DNA of 64,000 nucleotides, from positions 124,001-188,000 of the forward strand of contig OZ257146.1 of the NCBI GenBank assembly GCA_965279255.1, read 5' to 3'. Shown here piece by piece: positions 44,758-53,152 of this stretch. Both the position numbers and the translations under genes were made by a program. Within the stretch, counting starts at the first letter, position 1. Every line of letters begins with the position of its first letter. The notes below the pieces were generated by a model, which did no database searches, was not told where the DNA came from, and saw nothing but the letters and a program-made list of their open reading frames with translations. The DNA comes from CAMFLJ01 sp965279255 (GTDB lineage: Bacteria > Actinomycetota > Acidimicrobiia > Acidimicrobiales > Acidimicrobilacustridaceae).

Positions 44758-45513
44758 ATGACCAGAACCGCACGATCCCGCCGGTGGCTCGCCGTCCTGG
44801 CCCTCCCGCTGCTCGCCCTCGTCGGGGCGTGCGGCGGTGGGGCCGGTGCCTCCGGGCCGACCGCAGCGCCGACCGTGGCGGTCGCCGCCCCGGTCACCAC
44901 CACCCCCGACGTGGTCACCGGCTCGACGCTCGTGGCCCGTCCGACGGTGGACACCGAGGTGTTCGCCGCTCCCGGCGACGCCGAGCCGGCGCAGGTGCTC
45001 CCGGCCCGCACCGAGTTCGGGTCGCCGCTGGCCCTGGTGGTCGTCGACGACGTCGACGGCTGGTTGCACGTGCAACTGCCGACGCGGCCGAACGGCTCGA
45101 CCGGCTGGATCCGTGCGTCGGGCGTCGAGACCCGGGACGTCACGCTCGCCGTCCACGTCGACGTGGACGCCCGACGCCTGGTCGTGACCGATGCCGGGCG
45201 GGTGGTCCTGGAGACGCCGGTCGCCGTCGGTGCCCCCGGCACCCCGACGCCGACCGGCACGTTCTTCGTCGTCGACAAGCTGGCGACCGAGCAGCCGGAC
45301 GGCCCCTACGGCCCGTTCGCCTTCGGGCTCTCGGCCCACTCCGAGGTGCTGACCGAGTTCGCTGGCGGCGACGGCCAGGTCGGCGTCCACGGCACCTCCG
45401 ACCCGACGTCGATCGGCAGGCCCGTCTCCAACGGCTGCGTCCGCGTGCCCAACGAGGTCGCGGCCCTGCTCGAGGACCTGCTCCCGCTCGGGACCCCCGT
45501 CACGATCGCCTGA
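44758..45513 (+). CDS. L,D-transpeptidase (YkuD) lipoprotein
   Basis: 251 aa. The N-terminus is a lipoprotein-type signal with Cys near residue 25 (LLALVGACGGG). An SH3-like region at about 60-120 is followed by the YkuD domain, whose catalytic motif HGTSDPTSIGRPVSNGCVRVPN is complete, with the nucleophile in SNGC. The enzyme makes 3-3 cross-links in peptidoglycan or attaches proteins. CAGGAGGA precedes ATG 44758. It is 36 nt before a membrane-bound sigma factor gene, suggesting a wall-stress unit. Confidence 0.9.
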   Translation: MTRTARSRRWLAVLALPLLALVGACGGGAGASGPTAAPTVAVAAPVTTTPDVVTGSTLVARPTVDTEVFAAPGDAEPAQVLPARTEFGSPLALVVVDDVDGWLHVQLPTRPNGSTGWIRASGVETRDVTLAVHVDVDARRLVVTDAGRVVLETPVAVGAPGTPTPTGTFFVVDKLATEQPDGPYGPFAFGLSAHSEVLTEFAGGDGQVGVHGTSDPTSIGRPVSNGCVRVPNEVAALLEDLLPLGTPVTIA

Positions 45514-45549
45514 CGGGCGACCGTCCGAACCCGGAACCTGTGATGCTTG

Positions 45550-47037
45550 ATGACGATGGCTCGACGCTTCGACGACGACCCGGAGCTGGTGCTGGCCGCC
45601 CAGGCGGGCGACCAGGCCGCCTTCACGACGCTGTTCCGCCGCTGGTTCGACCCCTGTGTCGACGTGGCCCGACGGATCGTGCGCGACGAGGAGACGGCGG
45701 CCGAGGTCGCCCAGGAGACCTTCCTCGTGGCCTGGCGCCAGCTCGACACCCTGCGCGACCCGTCGGCGTTCGGCGGGTGGGTGCTGCGCACCACGCGCAA
45801 CAAGGCCCTCAACCGGCTCGAGCGCGAGCGCCGCAGCGTCGCGGTCGACCAGGACGACGACCCGGTCCTCTCCGGCCTCGAGGCGGTGGACGACGTGGCC
45901 GGTGACGTCGCCTCGGCCGAGCAGCAGCAGCTGGTGTGGGCCGCCTCCGCCGCCCTCGGCGAGCGGGAGGCGAGCGTGCTCGACCTGCACCTCCGCCACG
46001 GGCTCGACGCCGCGGAGATCGCCACCGCCCTCGACATCACGACCAACAACGCCCATCAGGTCCTGTTCCGGATGAAGGGGAAGCTCGCCGGGGCGATCCG
46101 GGCGTGGGTGCTGTTCAAGGGTGGCGACCCGAGCTGCCCCGACCTGGCTCGTGCCCTGCGCGCCGCGGGCGTCACCTCGGTCTCGGCCGCCACCGTGAAG
46201 GTCATCGACCGTCACGTCGCCGACTGCGAGGACTGCACCCGACGGCAGGCGGCGATCCTCGCCCCCGAGGCGATGTTCGCTGCGGTGCCCCTGCTCCCCG
46301 TGGCCGGGCTGCTGCGCGAGCGGGTGGCGTCGGGCCTGCGCCAGAGCGGCGTGCCCCTCGGCCCCGACGCGGGAGCGGGCCCACCGGCGGGACCCGACGA
46401 CCCGACCCTCGCCGACGGCGGGGAGGTGTCCGACGGCCCCGCCGAGGCTGCGCCAGCCGGTGGGCCCGTGGCCGCCTCGGGCCCGCCCCGGGGCAACCGT
46501 CGTCTGCTGGTGGCGGCGGCGGCGGGGGCCGTGGTGCTCCTCGCGATCGTGGTCGGGGTGGTGGTGGCGGCCCGGGGCGGGAGCGACGTGGACGCCACCC
46601 TCGCCGAGGAGCCGACCACCACCGCGAGCACCGAGGTGCGATCCGGGACCTCCCTGCCGCCGGTCACGGTGCCCGACCTCGTGCCGCCGTCGGTGGTGCC
46701 CGACCCCACGACCACGACCACCCGGCCGCCGACGACCACCGTGGCCCCGCCGGTCGTGCCGCCCGCCCCGCCGCCTCCGCCTGCGGCACCCACGGTGCTC
46801 ACGTTCACGGCGACCCCCGCGTCGGCGCCCGGGGCGCCGTGCCCGCCCGGGCAGTGGTCGTTCACGCTGTCGTGGTCGACCACCGCCACGACCACGGTGG
46901 TGATGGTGCCGAACGCGGGCTCCGGCTCGGTCACCGGCGGCCCGGCCGGCACGGGCCAGGGCTGTGCCCTCAGCCCCGGTGCGACCTGGACCCTCACCGC
47001 CACCGGGCCGGGCGGGACCGCCACCGCCACGGACTGA
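45550..47037 (+). CDS. Membrane-anchored ECF sigma factor fused to a zinc anti-sigma motif
   Basis: 495 aa in one frame. Residues 25-90 are sigma region 2 (AAEVAQETFLVAWRQLDTLRD), 125-185 sigma region 4 (LGEREASVLDLHLRHGLDAAEIATALDI). Then H222-x3-C226-x2-C229 (RHVADCEDCT), the zinc anti-sigma signature, a Pro/Gly-rich linker, a transmembrane helix (about 319-341) and an extracellular Thr/Pro stalk with a beta-sandwich region containing two Cys. Sigma factors normally have a separate anti-sigma partner. Starts at 45547 (TTG), 45550 and 45556 are possible; none has a ribosome site. Confidence 0.88.
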   Translation: MTMARRFDDDPELVLAAQAGDQAAFTTLFRRWFDPCVDVARRIVRDEETAAEVAQETFLVAWRQLDTLRDPSAFGGWVLRTTRNKALNRLERERRSVAVDQDDDPVLSGLEAVDDVAGDVASAEQQQLVWAASAALGEREASVLDLHLRHGLDAAEIATALDITTNNAHQVLFRMKGKLAGAIRAWVLFKGGDPSCPDLARALRAAGVTSVSAATVKVIDRHVADCEDCTRRQAAILAPEAMFAAVPLLPVAGLLRERVASGLRQSGVPLGPDAGAGPPAGPDDPTLADGGEVSDGPAEAAPAGGPVAASGPPRGNRRLLVAAAAGAVVLLAIVVGVVVAARGGSDVDATLAEEPTTTASTEVRSGTSLPPVTVPDLVPPSVVPDPTTTTTRPPTTTVAPPVVPPAPPPPPAAPTVLTFTATPASAPGAPCPPGQWSFTLSWSTTATTTVVMVPNAGSGSVTGGPAGTGQGCALSPGATWTLTATGPGGTATATD

Positions 47038-47053
47038 GCCACCTCCGGGTGGC
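47038..47053. terminator. Short bidirectional hairpin between convergent genes
   Basis: GCCACC/GGTGGC with a TCCG loop, directly after the sigma-fusion stop and 6 bp before the convergent stop. There is no T-tract. Confidence 0.4.
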
Positions 47054-47058
47054 GGGGG

Positions 47059-47931
47059 TCAGTCGCGGGTGACGCGGTCGAGCACCATCGTCTCGAAGTA
47101 GCCGCCCACCGCGTCGACGTCGGCCTCGGTGAGCGGCATGGCCACGCCCAGCTCGGCGGCCCGGGCGAGCGCCGCCCTGAGGTCCTTCTGGGCGACGAGG
47201 GTCTGGTGGTGGGCCCGGGCGAGCAGAGCGTCGCGATCGACGGAAGGGTCGATGGGGAATCGCATCGCCTGGGGGTGGAACCCGGTGAGGCCGGTGTGGT
47301 TCATGATCGCCCACATGGCGTCGCGGTCGAGGCCGGCGGCGTCGGTGAGGGCCAGGCCCTCGGTCACCGCGGTCCACCACTGGTAGGCCATGGCGTTGCG
47401 GGCGAGCTTGGCGTCGAGCCCGGCACCGAGCGGCCCCAGGTGCACGACGAGGCTGGCGAAGCTGGAGAGCACCGGCCTGAGCGTCTCGGTCGCCGCCGGG
47501 TCGCCGCCGAGCATCACGCACAGCTCGGGGATCGAGAACTCGCCCATCGTGCCGCTGATGGGGGCGTCGACGACGATCACTCCCGCGGCGTCGGCGGCCG
47601 TCGCGACCTCGCGGAGGGTGTCGTGGTCGATGGTGCTGTGCACCGCGACGACGAGCCCCGGCGCGGCACCGTCGAGGATCCCTCCGGGGCCGGTGATCGC
47701 GGCGCGCACCTGGTCGCCGTCGTTGACCAGGATGGACACGACGCCGGACGCGGCCGCGACCTCGGCGGCCGACGACGCGGCCCGCAGGCCGTCGCCGAAG
47801 GGCTCGAGCGCGTCGGGCCTGGGGTCGAACGCGGTGACCGGCCACCCGGCGCCGAGGATGGCCGACAGCACGGGCCCGCCGAGCTTGCCGATGCCGAGGA
47901 AGCCGACCCGCAGATCAGAGGTGGGGGACAT
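47059..47931 (-). CDS. 3-hydroxyisobutyrate dehydrogenase family protein
   Basis: 290 aa from ATG 47931. GFLGIGKLGGPVLSAIL is the NAD-binding entry, APISGTMG the substrate loop (usually APVSGG), and GLDAKLARNAMAYQWWTAVTEGLAL carries the catalytic Lys. The C-terminal helix EADVDAVGGYFETMVLDRVTRD is normal. It is 52 nt downstream of a lipocalin-like gene, with a 12-bp hairpin between. Substrate unknown; a short-chain beta-hydroxy acid is usual. Confidence 0.88.
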   Translation of the reverse strand: MSPTSDLRVGFLGIGKLGGPVLSAILGAGWPVTAFDPRPDALEPFGDGLRAASSAAEVAAASGVVSILVNDGDQVRAAITGPGGILDGAAPGLVVAVHSTIDHDTLREVATAADAAGVIVVDAPISGTMGEFSIPELCVMLGGDPAATETLRPVLSSFASLVVHLGPLGAGLDAKLARNAMAYQWWTAVTEGLALTDAAGLDRDAMWAIMNHTGLTGFHPQAMRFPIDPSVDRDALLARAHHQTLVAQKDLRAALARAAELGVAMPLTEADVDAVGGYFETMVLDRVTRD

Positions 47932-47943
47932 GCCCCACAGCTT

Positions 47944-47972
47944 GGCCGTCCGGCGGGTCGCGCCGGACGGCC
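47944..47972 (-). terminator. Perfect 12-bp hairpin between co-directional genes
   Basis: Arms GGCCGTCCGGCG (47944-47955) and CGCCGGACGGCC (47961-47972) with a 5-nt loop. It lies 12 nt after the stop of the upstream gene and 13 nt before the dehydrogenase start, so it may attenuate read-through or stabilise an mRNA end. Confidence 0.55.
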
Positions 47973-47983
47973 GTGGCCGTGGC

Positions 47984-49060
47984 CTACTCCAGGCCGTACT
48001 TGGGCATGGCGCCCGAGAAGGCGTGCTCGTAGAGCCCGTAGCCAACGTGGCCGTCGTAGGTGAAGCGGGCGGCGTGGTCGACCACGGCGTAGGCGCCGAG
48101 GGTGGCGATCTCGGGGACCTCGAAGATCTTCCCCTGCACGACGGTCTCGGGGCCGTGGTACATCCCGTGGTTCCACACGTCGGGCTCGAGGCCGTAGCCG
48201 GTGCCGAGCGCGATGTAGTTCGGGATCAGCGACTCGACCTCGATCTCGAAGCCGGCGTCGGGGAACGAGACGGTGGAGTGGTCGAGCAGGCGGGGCACCT
48301 CGCTCGAGAAGTGGTGCTCGTGCTCGGTGCGGCCCAGCTGCTCGATGCGGCCGTCGAGCCACACCCGCTCGGCCTGCTCGAGGCTGCGGGTGCCGTCGGC
48401 GCCCTCGGAGCAGATGTAGAAGATCGAGTGGTCCTCGAACCGCATCGGGAAGTAGCTCCACATGCCGCCGGGGCGGACGGTGTCGCGGTAGATGCCCTTG
48501 GGCTCGGACTCGCCGATCGGGCGCACGCCCCACGAGCGGTCGCGGGAGCCCCAGGTGGTGGCGGGGTCGATGTTCAGCTCGGTGCCGTTCACCACGAGGG
48601 TGCCGCTCCACGAGCCCATCTGGGCGAGGCGCTGGGTGTCGAAGGTGATGCGGGCGCCGTTGCGGATGAACTGGTTGGGCTCGGGGATGGCGGGGCCGAA
48701 GCCCTCCCAGGTGAGGTCGGCGGCCACGGTGTGCTCGGTGGGCTCGCAGGTGAAGCGCAGCTTCTTGAGCGGCTCGATGACCTCGACCTGCAGCGGGCCG
48801 ACGCGCATGTCGGCACGGTCGCCGAGGGGGCGTGAGGCCCGCACGACGTGCTGCTGCTCACCGTGGCGGACGGTGATGAAGGCGTCGGTGGTGCCCAGGT
48901 TCGGGTACTGGCCGAGCCCGAACACGGCCATGAACTCGCCGTTGGTGTCGAGTGCGTTGAAGTAGTAGCGGTCGTAGAAGTTGCGGTCGCTGGTCGCCAC
49001 GTGGGCGATCCAGTTCGAGCTCTGGTGGATGGGATAGTCGTCCCAGGACGTGACGGTCAT
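47984..49060 (-). CDS. Conserved lipocalin-like protein of unknown function
   Basis: 358 aa. It starts MTVTSWDDYPIHQ with AGGGGGA upstream. It is rich in beta strands with repeated W/G/F positions (NFYDRYYFNALDTNGEFMAVFGLGQYPN, GVRPIGESEPKG, GGMWSYFPMRF), a pattern like the two-barrel CrtC/lipocalin-like proteins common in actinobacterial lipid and steroid clusters. No catalytic motif is seen. Neighbours are catabolic (dehydrogenase, isochorismatase-like). Confidence 0.7.
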   Translation of the reverse strand: MTVTSWDDYPIHQSSNWIAHVATSDRNFYDRYYFNALDTNGEFMAVFGLGQYPNLGTTDAFITVRHGEQQHVVRASRPLGDRADMRVGPLQVEVIEPLKKLRFTCEPTEHTVAADLTWEGFGPAIPEPNQFIRNGARITFDTQRLAQMGSWSGTLVVNGTELNIDPATTWGSRDRSWGVRPIGESEPKGIYRDTVRPGGMWSYFPMRFEDHSIFYICSEGADGTRSLEQAERVWLDGRIEQLGRTEHEHHFSSEVPRLLDHSTVSFPDAGFEIEVESLIPNYIALGTGYGLEPDVWNHGMYHGPETVVQGKIFEVPEIATLGAYAVVDHAARFTYDGHVGYGLYEHAFSGAMPKYGLE

Positions 49061-49151
49061 CGCAGTTTCCCCCTGGCGATGTCGGTGCTGCGTGGATGGA
49101 AGGTGTGGTCCCGACGGATCGGTCGAGCGGTGAGCCGCGGGGACCGGTGGA

Positions 49152-49778
49152 TCAGGCGCTCGCGGCCCAGGTGGCCACGAGGTCGTCGGTGCTCACGATG
49201 GTGGCGAGCAGCGAAAAGGTGTTGGCGAAGACGGCGTCGCCGTACTCGGCGGGCACGGCGGCGACCGCCTCCCGCGGGATCACGACCTGGTAGCCCAGGT
49301 CGACCGCGGAGATCACCAGGCCCATGACGCCGATGTTCACCGAGTTGCCGATGGCCACGACGGTGTCGATGCCCATGTTGCGCAGCACCCGGTCGAGCGA
49401 GGTGCCGGTGAACGGGGTGAGCCCGTGCAGCCGGGGCATGTCGATGTCGGACGGGACCGGCTCGAGCTCGGGCATGACCTCGGCGCCGGGCGCCCCGATC
49501 TCGAAGACGTGGGCGCCCCGGGAGCTGGCCTTGAGGATGCGGGCGTTGTTGAGCCGGCCGGCCTCGTCGGGGCGGGTGACAGCGGTGCAGTGCACGACCC
49601 GGGCTCCGGCGCTGCGGGCGGCGCGGCAGACCGCAGCGGCGGCGTCGATGACGCCGTTGTCCTTCAGCTCCTGGGCGAGCGCGGGCATGGTGGCGAGGTC
49701 GCCCGAGACGCCTCGCTGCAGCTCCATCGTGAGCACGGCGGTGCGGCTCGGGTCGACGAGTTCGGCCAGTTCCGGCAT
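49152..49778 (-). CDS. Isochorismatase-fold protein lacking the catalytic Cys
   Basis: 208 aa. The fold is plain: TAVLTMELQRGV, the strand VVHCTAVTRPDE, GTSLDRVLRNMGIDTVVAIGN and ISAVDLGYQVVIP. But the catalytic triad is altered: Asp is Glu at position 19 and the nucleophilic Cys of the usual T-x-I-C-V motif is Gly150 in NSVNIGVMG. It is therefore unlikely to be a hydrolase of the standard kind. A ribosome site AGAGGGGGA precedes ATG 49778. Same strand as the dehydrogenase cluster. Confidence 0.82.
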   Translation of the reverse strand: MPELAELVDPSRTAVLTMELQRGVSGDLATMPALAQELKDNGVIDAAAAVCRAARSAGARVVHCTAVTRPDEAGRLNNARILKASSRGAHVFEIGAPGAEVMPELEPVPSDIDMPRLHGLTPFTGTSLDRVLRNMGIDTVVAIGNSVNIGVMGLVISAVDLGYQVVIPREAVAAVPAEYGDAVFANTFSLLATIVSTDDLVATWAASA

Positions 49779-49805
49779 GACGAGATCCCCCTCTGATCGT
49801 GCGGG

Positions 49806-49811
49806 ACGCTA
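49806..49811 (-). promoter_or_regulatory. Minus-10 element of the isochorismatase-like gene
   Basis: TAGCGT on the minus strand; predicted start near 49798, giving a 20-nt leader with AGAGGGGGA. Confidence 0.4.
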
Positions 49812-49882
49812 GTGGCGTCGGCCGCCGTCGGTCACCGGCGGTCACGACATCGACGGGAATGCTTGAGAGGTCAAGGAAGTTG

Positions 49883-49888
49883 TAGGGT
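49883..49888 (+). promoter_or_regulatory. Minus-10 element of the luciferase-like gene
   Basis: TAGGGT with TTGAGA 14 bp upstream (49863-49868), which is a short spacer. The leader of about 18 nt contains AGGAGGAGG. Confidence 0.4.
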
Positions 49889-49913
49889 GGGCGAACGATC
49901 AGGAGGAGGCGAC

Positions 49914-50954
49914 ATGGCGTCGCTCGAGTTGGGACTGGACACCTTCGGGGATGCGACCGTCGACGGCGACGGTCGACCCCTCGGCCACCCTGCGGTCATC
50001 CGCAACGTGGTCGAGCAGGCCGTGCTCGCCGACCGCCTCGGCCTCGACTTCTTCGGGGTGGGGGAGCACCACCGCGAGGACTTCGCCGTCTCGGCGCCCG
50101 AGGTCGTGCTCGCCGCCATCGCCGGGCGCACCGAGCGCATCCGCCTCGGGTCGGCCGTCACCGTGCTCAGCTCCGACGACCCGGTGCGGGTGTTCCAGCG
50201 CTTCGCCACCCTCGACGCCGTCTCCGGTGGTCGGGCCGAGGTCATCCTGGGGCGGGGCTCGTTCACCGAGTCGTTCCCCCTCTTCGGCTACGAGCTCGAG
50301 GACTACGAGACCCTCTTCGAGGAGAAGCTCGACCTGTTCTCGCTGCTGCTCCACGAGGAGCCCGTCACGTGGTCGGGGGAGACCCGGGCGTCGTTGCGCG
50401 ACCAGCGGGTCTTCCCGGGCACCGAGCACGGCCTCACCACGTGGATCGGCGTCGGCGGCAGCCCCGAGTCGGTGATCCGGGCGGCGCGCTACGGGCTGCC
50501 CCTGATGCTGGCGATCATCGGTGGCGACCCCCTCCGCTTCGCGCCCTTCGCCGACCTCTACCGCCGGGCGCTGCGCGAGCTCGGCCAGCCCGAGCTGCCC
50601 ATCGGCATCCACAGCCCGGGCCACGTGGCCGACACCGACGCCGAGGCGCGCGACCAGTACTGGGAGCACTTCCGGGAGATGCATCGCCGCATCGGCGCCG
50701 AGCGGGGCTGGCCCCCGATGACCCGTGACCAGTTCGACGGCCAGGTCGGCCCCACCGGCGCCCTCACCGTCGGGTCGCCTGACACCGTCGCCGCCAAGAT
50801 CGTGCGGGCGGCCACCGGGCTCGGCGCCTCCCGCTTCGACATGAAGTACAGCGCGGGCACGCTGCCCCACGAGCTGTCGATGCGCAGCATCGAGCTCTAC
50901 GCCACCGAGGTCGCGCCCCGGGTGCGGGCCGAGCTCGACCGGCTGGCCGCCTGA
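49914..50954 (+). CDS. Luciferase-like monooxygenase family (LLM class) oxidoreductase
   Basis: 346 aa. The TIM-barrel luciferase-like pattern is clear: LGLDFFGVGEHHREDFAVSAPEVVLAAIAGRTERIRLGSAVTVLSSDDPVRVFQRFATLDAVSGGRAEVILGRGSF in separate strands, with EHH near residue 48 and VGSPDTVAAKIV near the end. The cofactor may be FMN or F420. ATG 49914 is chosen because AGGAGGAGG precedes it. It is divergent from the isochorismatase-like gene. Confidence 0.9.
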   Translation: MASLELGLDTFGDATVDGDGRPLGHPAVIRNVVEQAVLADRLGLDFFGVGEHHREDFAVSAPEVVLAAIAGRTERIRLGSAVTVLSSDDPVRVFQRFATLDAVSGGRAEVILGRGSFTESFPLFGYELEDYETLFEEKLDLFSLLLHEEPVTWSGETRASLRDQRVFPGTEHGLTTWIGVGGSPESVIRAARYGLPLMLAIIGGDPLRFAPFADLYRRALRELGQPELPIGIHSPGHVADTDAEARDQYWEHFREMHRRIGAERGWPPMTRDQFDGQVGPTGALTVGSPDTVAAKIVRAATGLGASRFDMKYSAGTLPHELSMRSIELYATEVAPRVRAELDRLAA

Positions 50955-50991
50955 CGACCCGACTCCGGCCGCCGTCGCCCGGGCGTCCCCC

Positions 50992-50997
50992 TACGAT
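50992..50997 (+). promoter_or_regulatory. Minus-10 element of the sulfotransferase operon
   Basis: TACGAT followed by 7 nt and ATG 51005, the start of a micro-ORF. It lies 38 bp after the luciferase-like stop, so the sulfotransferase has its own promoter. Confidence 0.5.
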
Positions 50998-51004
50998 CGG
51001 GGCG

Positions 51005-51031
51005 ATGGGGGATCGGGGAGGGAACGCATGA
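51005..51031 (+). CDS. Leaderless upstream micro-ORF coupled to the sulfotransferase
   Basis: Eight codons (MGDRGGNA). ATG 51005 is 7 nt after TACGAT; the TGA overlaps the sulfotransferase ATG 51028 (ATGA). Inside it lies GGGGAGGGA, which can serve as ribosome site for the main gene, so coupling and direct initiation are both possible. Confidence 0.5.
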   Translation: MGDRGGNA

Positions 51032-52290
51032 GCTGGTCGGCACCGCCGCGCCCGGAGTGGGTGCAGGCGGTCAACCGAGGCGACGTCCTGCCCATCGCCG
51101 ACGTGGCGGCCCGGCCGCTCGACCCGCGGCTGCTGCTCGACGAGGCCCGGGCGGCGCTCGGGCTCGATCGCCACGCGGGTGTCGGTGCCATCGACGGCGA
51201 CGACCGCTTCCTCGAGCCCCTCGCCGTCGCCTGTGCAGCGCTCGAGGACGAGGCCCACCTCACCGTGCTGGGGCGCTGGATCACCCGGCGCTACCTGCTG
51301 CGCCTGCTCGAGGTGCGCTTCCAGCTCGCCGCCTACGTCGCCGCCGACCCCGGCGTCCGCGACGAGGAGGTGCGCAGCCCGATCATCGTGACCGGCGCCC
51401 CTCGTACCGGCACCACCATCCTCTACGGGCTGCTGTCGTGCGACCCGGCCCTTCGGGTGCCCGAGGGGTGGGAGCTGCTCCGGCCGGTGCCCCCGCCCGA
51501 GCCCGATCACTTCCCCGACCCGGGCCGCCTCGCCCTCGCCGACGCCGAGCTGCGGCTCATGCCGTCGGTCAGCGCCAACCTCGACGCCATCCACGAGTAC
51601 AGCGGGCGCATGCCGAAGGAGTGCCTCTCGGCGATGTCGTTCGAGCTGCTCACCGAGGAGATCTCCGTCCGCTACGACGTGCCGGGCTACCACCGGTACC
51701 TCCAGTCGGCCGACCTCACGCCGGCCTACGAGATGCACAAGCTCGTGCTCCAGGTGCTGCAGCGCCGGTACGGCCCGGTGCAGTGGGTGCTGAAGTCGCC
51801 GGCCCACCTCGCCGCGCTGCCGACGATCCTCTCGGTCTACCCCGACGCCCGGATCGTGGTCACCCACCGCGACCCGCTCACCGTGCTGCCGTCGGTGTCG
51901 AGCCTGGTGGCCACGCTGCGCCTGGCCCACAGCGACGACGTCGACATGCCCACCATCGGGCGCTACCACGCCGAGCTCTACGGCCGGTACCTCGACGCCC
52001 TCGTCGACGCCGACGAGCAGGGCGTGCTCGACCCGGCCCGCACCCACCACGGTCGCTACGCCGACTTCGCCGCCGACCCGATGGGCTCGGTGCGGGCCAC
52101 CTACGAGGGGGTGGGCCTGTCGCTCACCCCCGAGGCCGAGGCCGCCATGGAGGTCCACCTGGCCGAGAAGCCGAAGGGCCACAAGGGCGAGCACCGCTAC
52201 TCCTTCGGCGACCTCGGGCTCGACCGCACCGCCGAGCGGGCCCGCTTCGAGCGGTACCGCACCCACTTCTCCGTGCCCGAGGAGGGCTGA
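51028..52290 (+). CDS. Sulfotransferase family protein
   Basis: 420 aa. The PAPS-binding loop is VTGAPRTGTTIL (about 117-128) and the 3'-phosphate region WVLKSPAHLAALPTILSVYPDARIVVTHRDPLTVLPS. The C-terminal HKGEHRYSFGDLGLD is typical of the large actinobacterial sulfotransferase_3 group. It may sulfate a hydroxylated lipid or steroid. PAPS would need a CysC-type kinase; cysDN are at 8-10 kb. It is followed after 4 bp by an SDR gene. Confidence 0.88.
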   Translation: MSWSAPPRPEWVQAVNRGDVLPIADVAARPLDPRLLLDEARAALGLDRHAGVGAIDGDDRFLEPLAVACAALEDEAHLTVLGRWITRRYLLRLLEVRFQLAAYVAADPGVRDEEVRSPIIVTGAPRTGTTILYGLLSCDPALRVPEGWELLRPVPPPEPDHFPDPGRLALADAELRLMPSVSANLDAIHEYSGRMPKECLSAMSFELLTEEISVRYDVPGYHRYLQSADLTPAYEMHKLVLQVLQRRYGPVQWVLKSPAHLAALPTILSVYPDARIVVTHRDPLTVLPSVSSLVATLRLAHSDDVDMPTIGRYHAELYGRYLDALVDADEQGVLDPARTHHGRYADFAADPMGSVRATYEGVGLSLTPEAEAAMEVHLAEKPKGHKGEHRYSFGDLGLDRTAERARFERYRTHFSVPEEG

Positions 52291-52294
52291 CGCG

Positions 52295-53068
52295 ATGACC
52301 GTCGACGACGACGTGACCGGAAGGGTCGTGATCCTCACCGGTGCCTCCCGGGGCATCGGTCGGGGCCTGGCCCTCCACCTCGCCCGTCGAGGCGCGCTCC
52401 TGGTCGTGACCGGGCGCAAGCCCGAGCGGCTCGAGGCCCTGTCGGCGGAGCTCGACGAGCTCGGCGCCGAGCACCTGGCGATGGTCTCGAACGTGGCCGA
52501 CCGCGACGGCGCGCTCGCGCTCGCCGCCGCCACGGTCGAGCGCTTCGGCCGCATCGACGGCCTGGTGGCCAACGCCCAGACCTTCCGCTCGGTGACCCCG
52601 CTCGAGGAGGTCACCGAGCACGACATGGACGTGCTGTTCGACACCGGGCCAAAGGGCACCCTGTGGCTGATGCAGGCGGTGTTCCCGCACATGCGCGACC
52701 AGGGGTGGGGTCGCATCGTCACCATGGGGTCGAACGGCGCCCTGCTCGGTGCGGCCGGCTACGGCCCGTACGTGGGCTCCAAGGAGGCCATCCGCGGCCT
52801 CACCCGGGTCGCGGCGCGGGAGTGGGGAAAGCACGGCATCGTCGTGAACTGCGTGTGCCCGGTGTCGGCCGGCCATCGGGCGCCACCAGCGGACGACCCC
52901 GAGCGGGCGGCGATCTTCGCGGCCACCTTCGCCAACCAGCCCATCGCACGCGACGGTGATGCCGAGGACGACATCGCCCCGATCGTGACCTTCCTGCTCT
53001 CCGACGCCAGCCGCTACATGACGGGCCAGACCCTCATGGCCGACGGCGGCGCCATCATGTTCCACTGA
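52295..53068 (+). CDS. Short-chain dehydrogenase/reductase
   Basis: 257 aa. VVILTGASRGIGRGLALHLARRG, LVANAQT (NNAG equivalent), MGSNGALLGA and the catalytic YVGSK are intact; VNCVCPVSAG and GQTLMADGGAIMF follow. GAGGAGGG precedes ATG 52295. It is the second gene after the sulfotransferase. Substrate unknown. Confidence 0.92.
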   Translation: MTVDDDVTGRVVILTGASRGIGRGLALHLARRGALLVVTGRKPERLEALSAELDELGAEHLAMVSNVADRDGALALAAATVERFGRIDGLVANAQTFRSVTPLEEVTEHDMDVLFDTGPKGTLWLMQAVFPHMRDQGWGRIVTMGSNGALLGAAGYGPYVGSKEAIRGLTRVAAREWGKHGIVVNCVCPVSAGHRAPPADDPERAAIFAATFANQPIARDGDAEDDIAPIVTFLLSDASRYMTGQTLMADGGAIMFH

Positions 53069-53087
53069 CCCGCGCTCTTCCCTCCCC

Positions 53088-53146
53088 CCCCGAAAGCTGG
53101 CTCACCAGATACAGCGGGCCGAAGCAGGTGAGCCACCTTTCCGGGG
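53088..53146. repeat. Palindromic repeat, copy 1 (61-bp tandem period)
   Basis: Near-perfect arms of 19-20 bp: CCCCGAAAGCTGGCTCACC (53088-53106) against GGTGAGCCACCTTTCCGGGG (53127-53146), loop AGATACAGCGGGCCGAAGCA. It lies between convergent SDR genes and could stop transcription from both sides. Confidence 0.75.
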
Positions 53147-53152
53147 AGCTGG

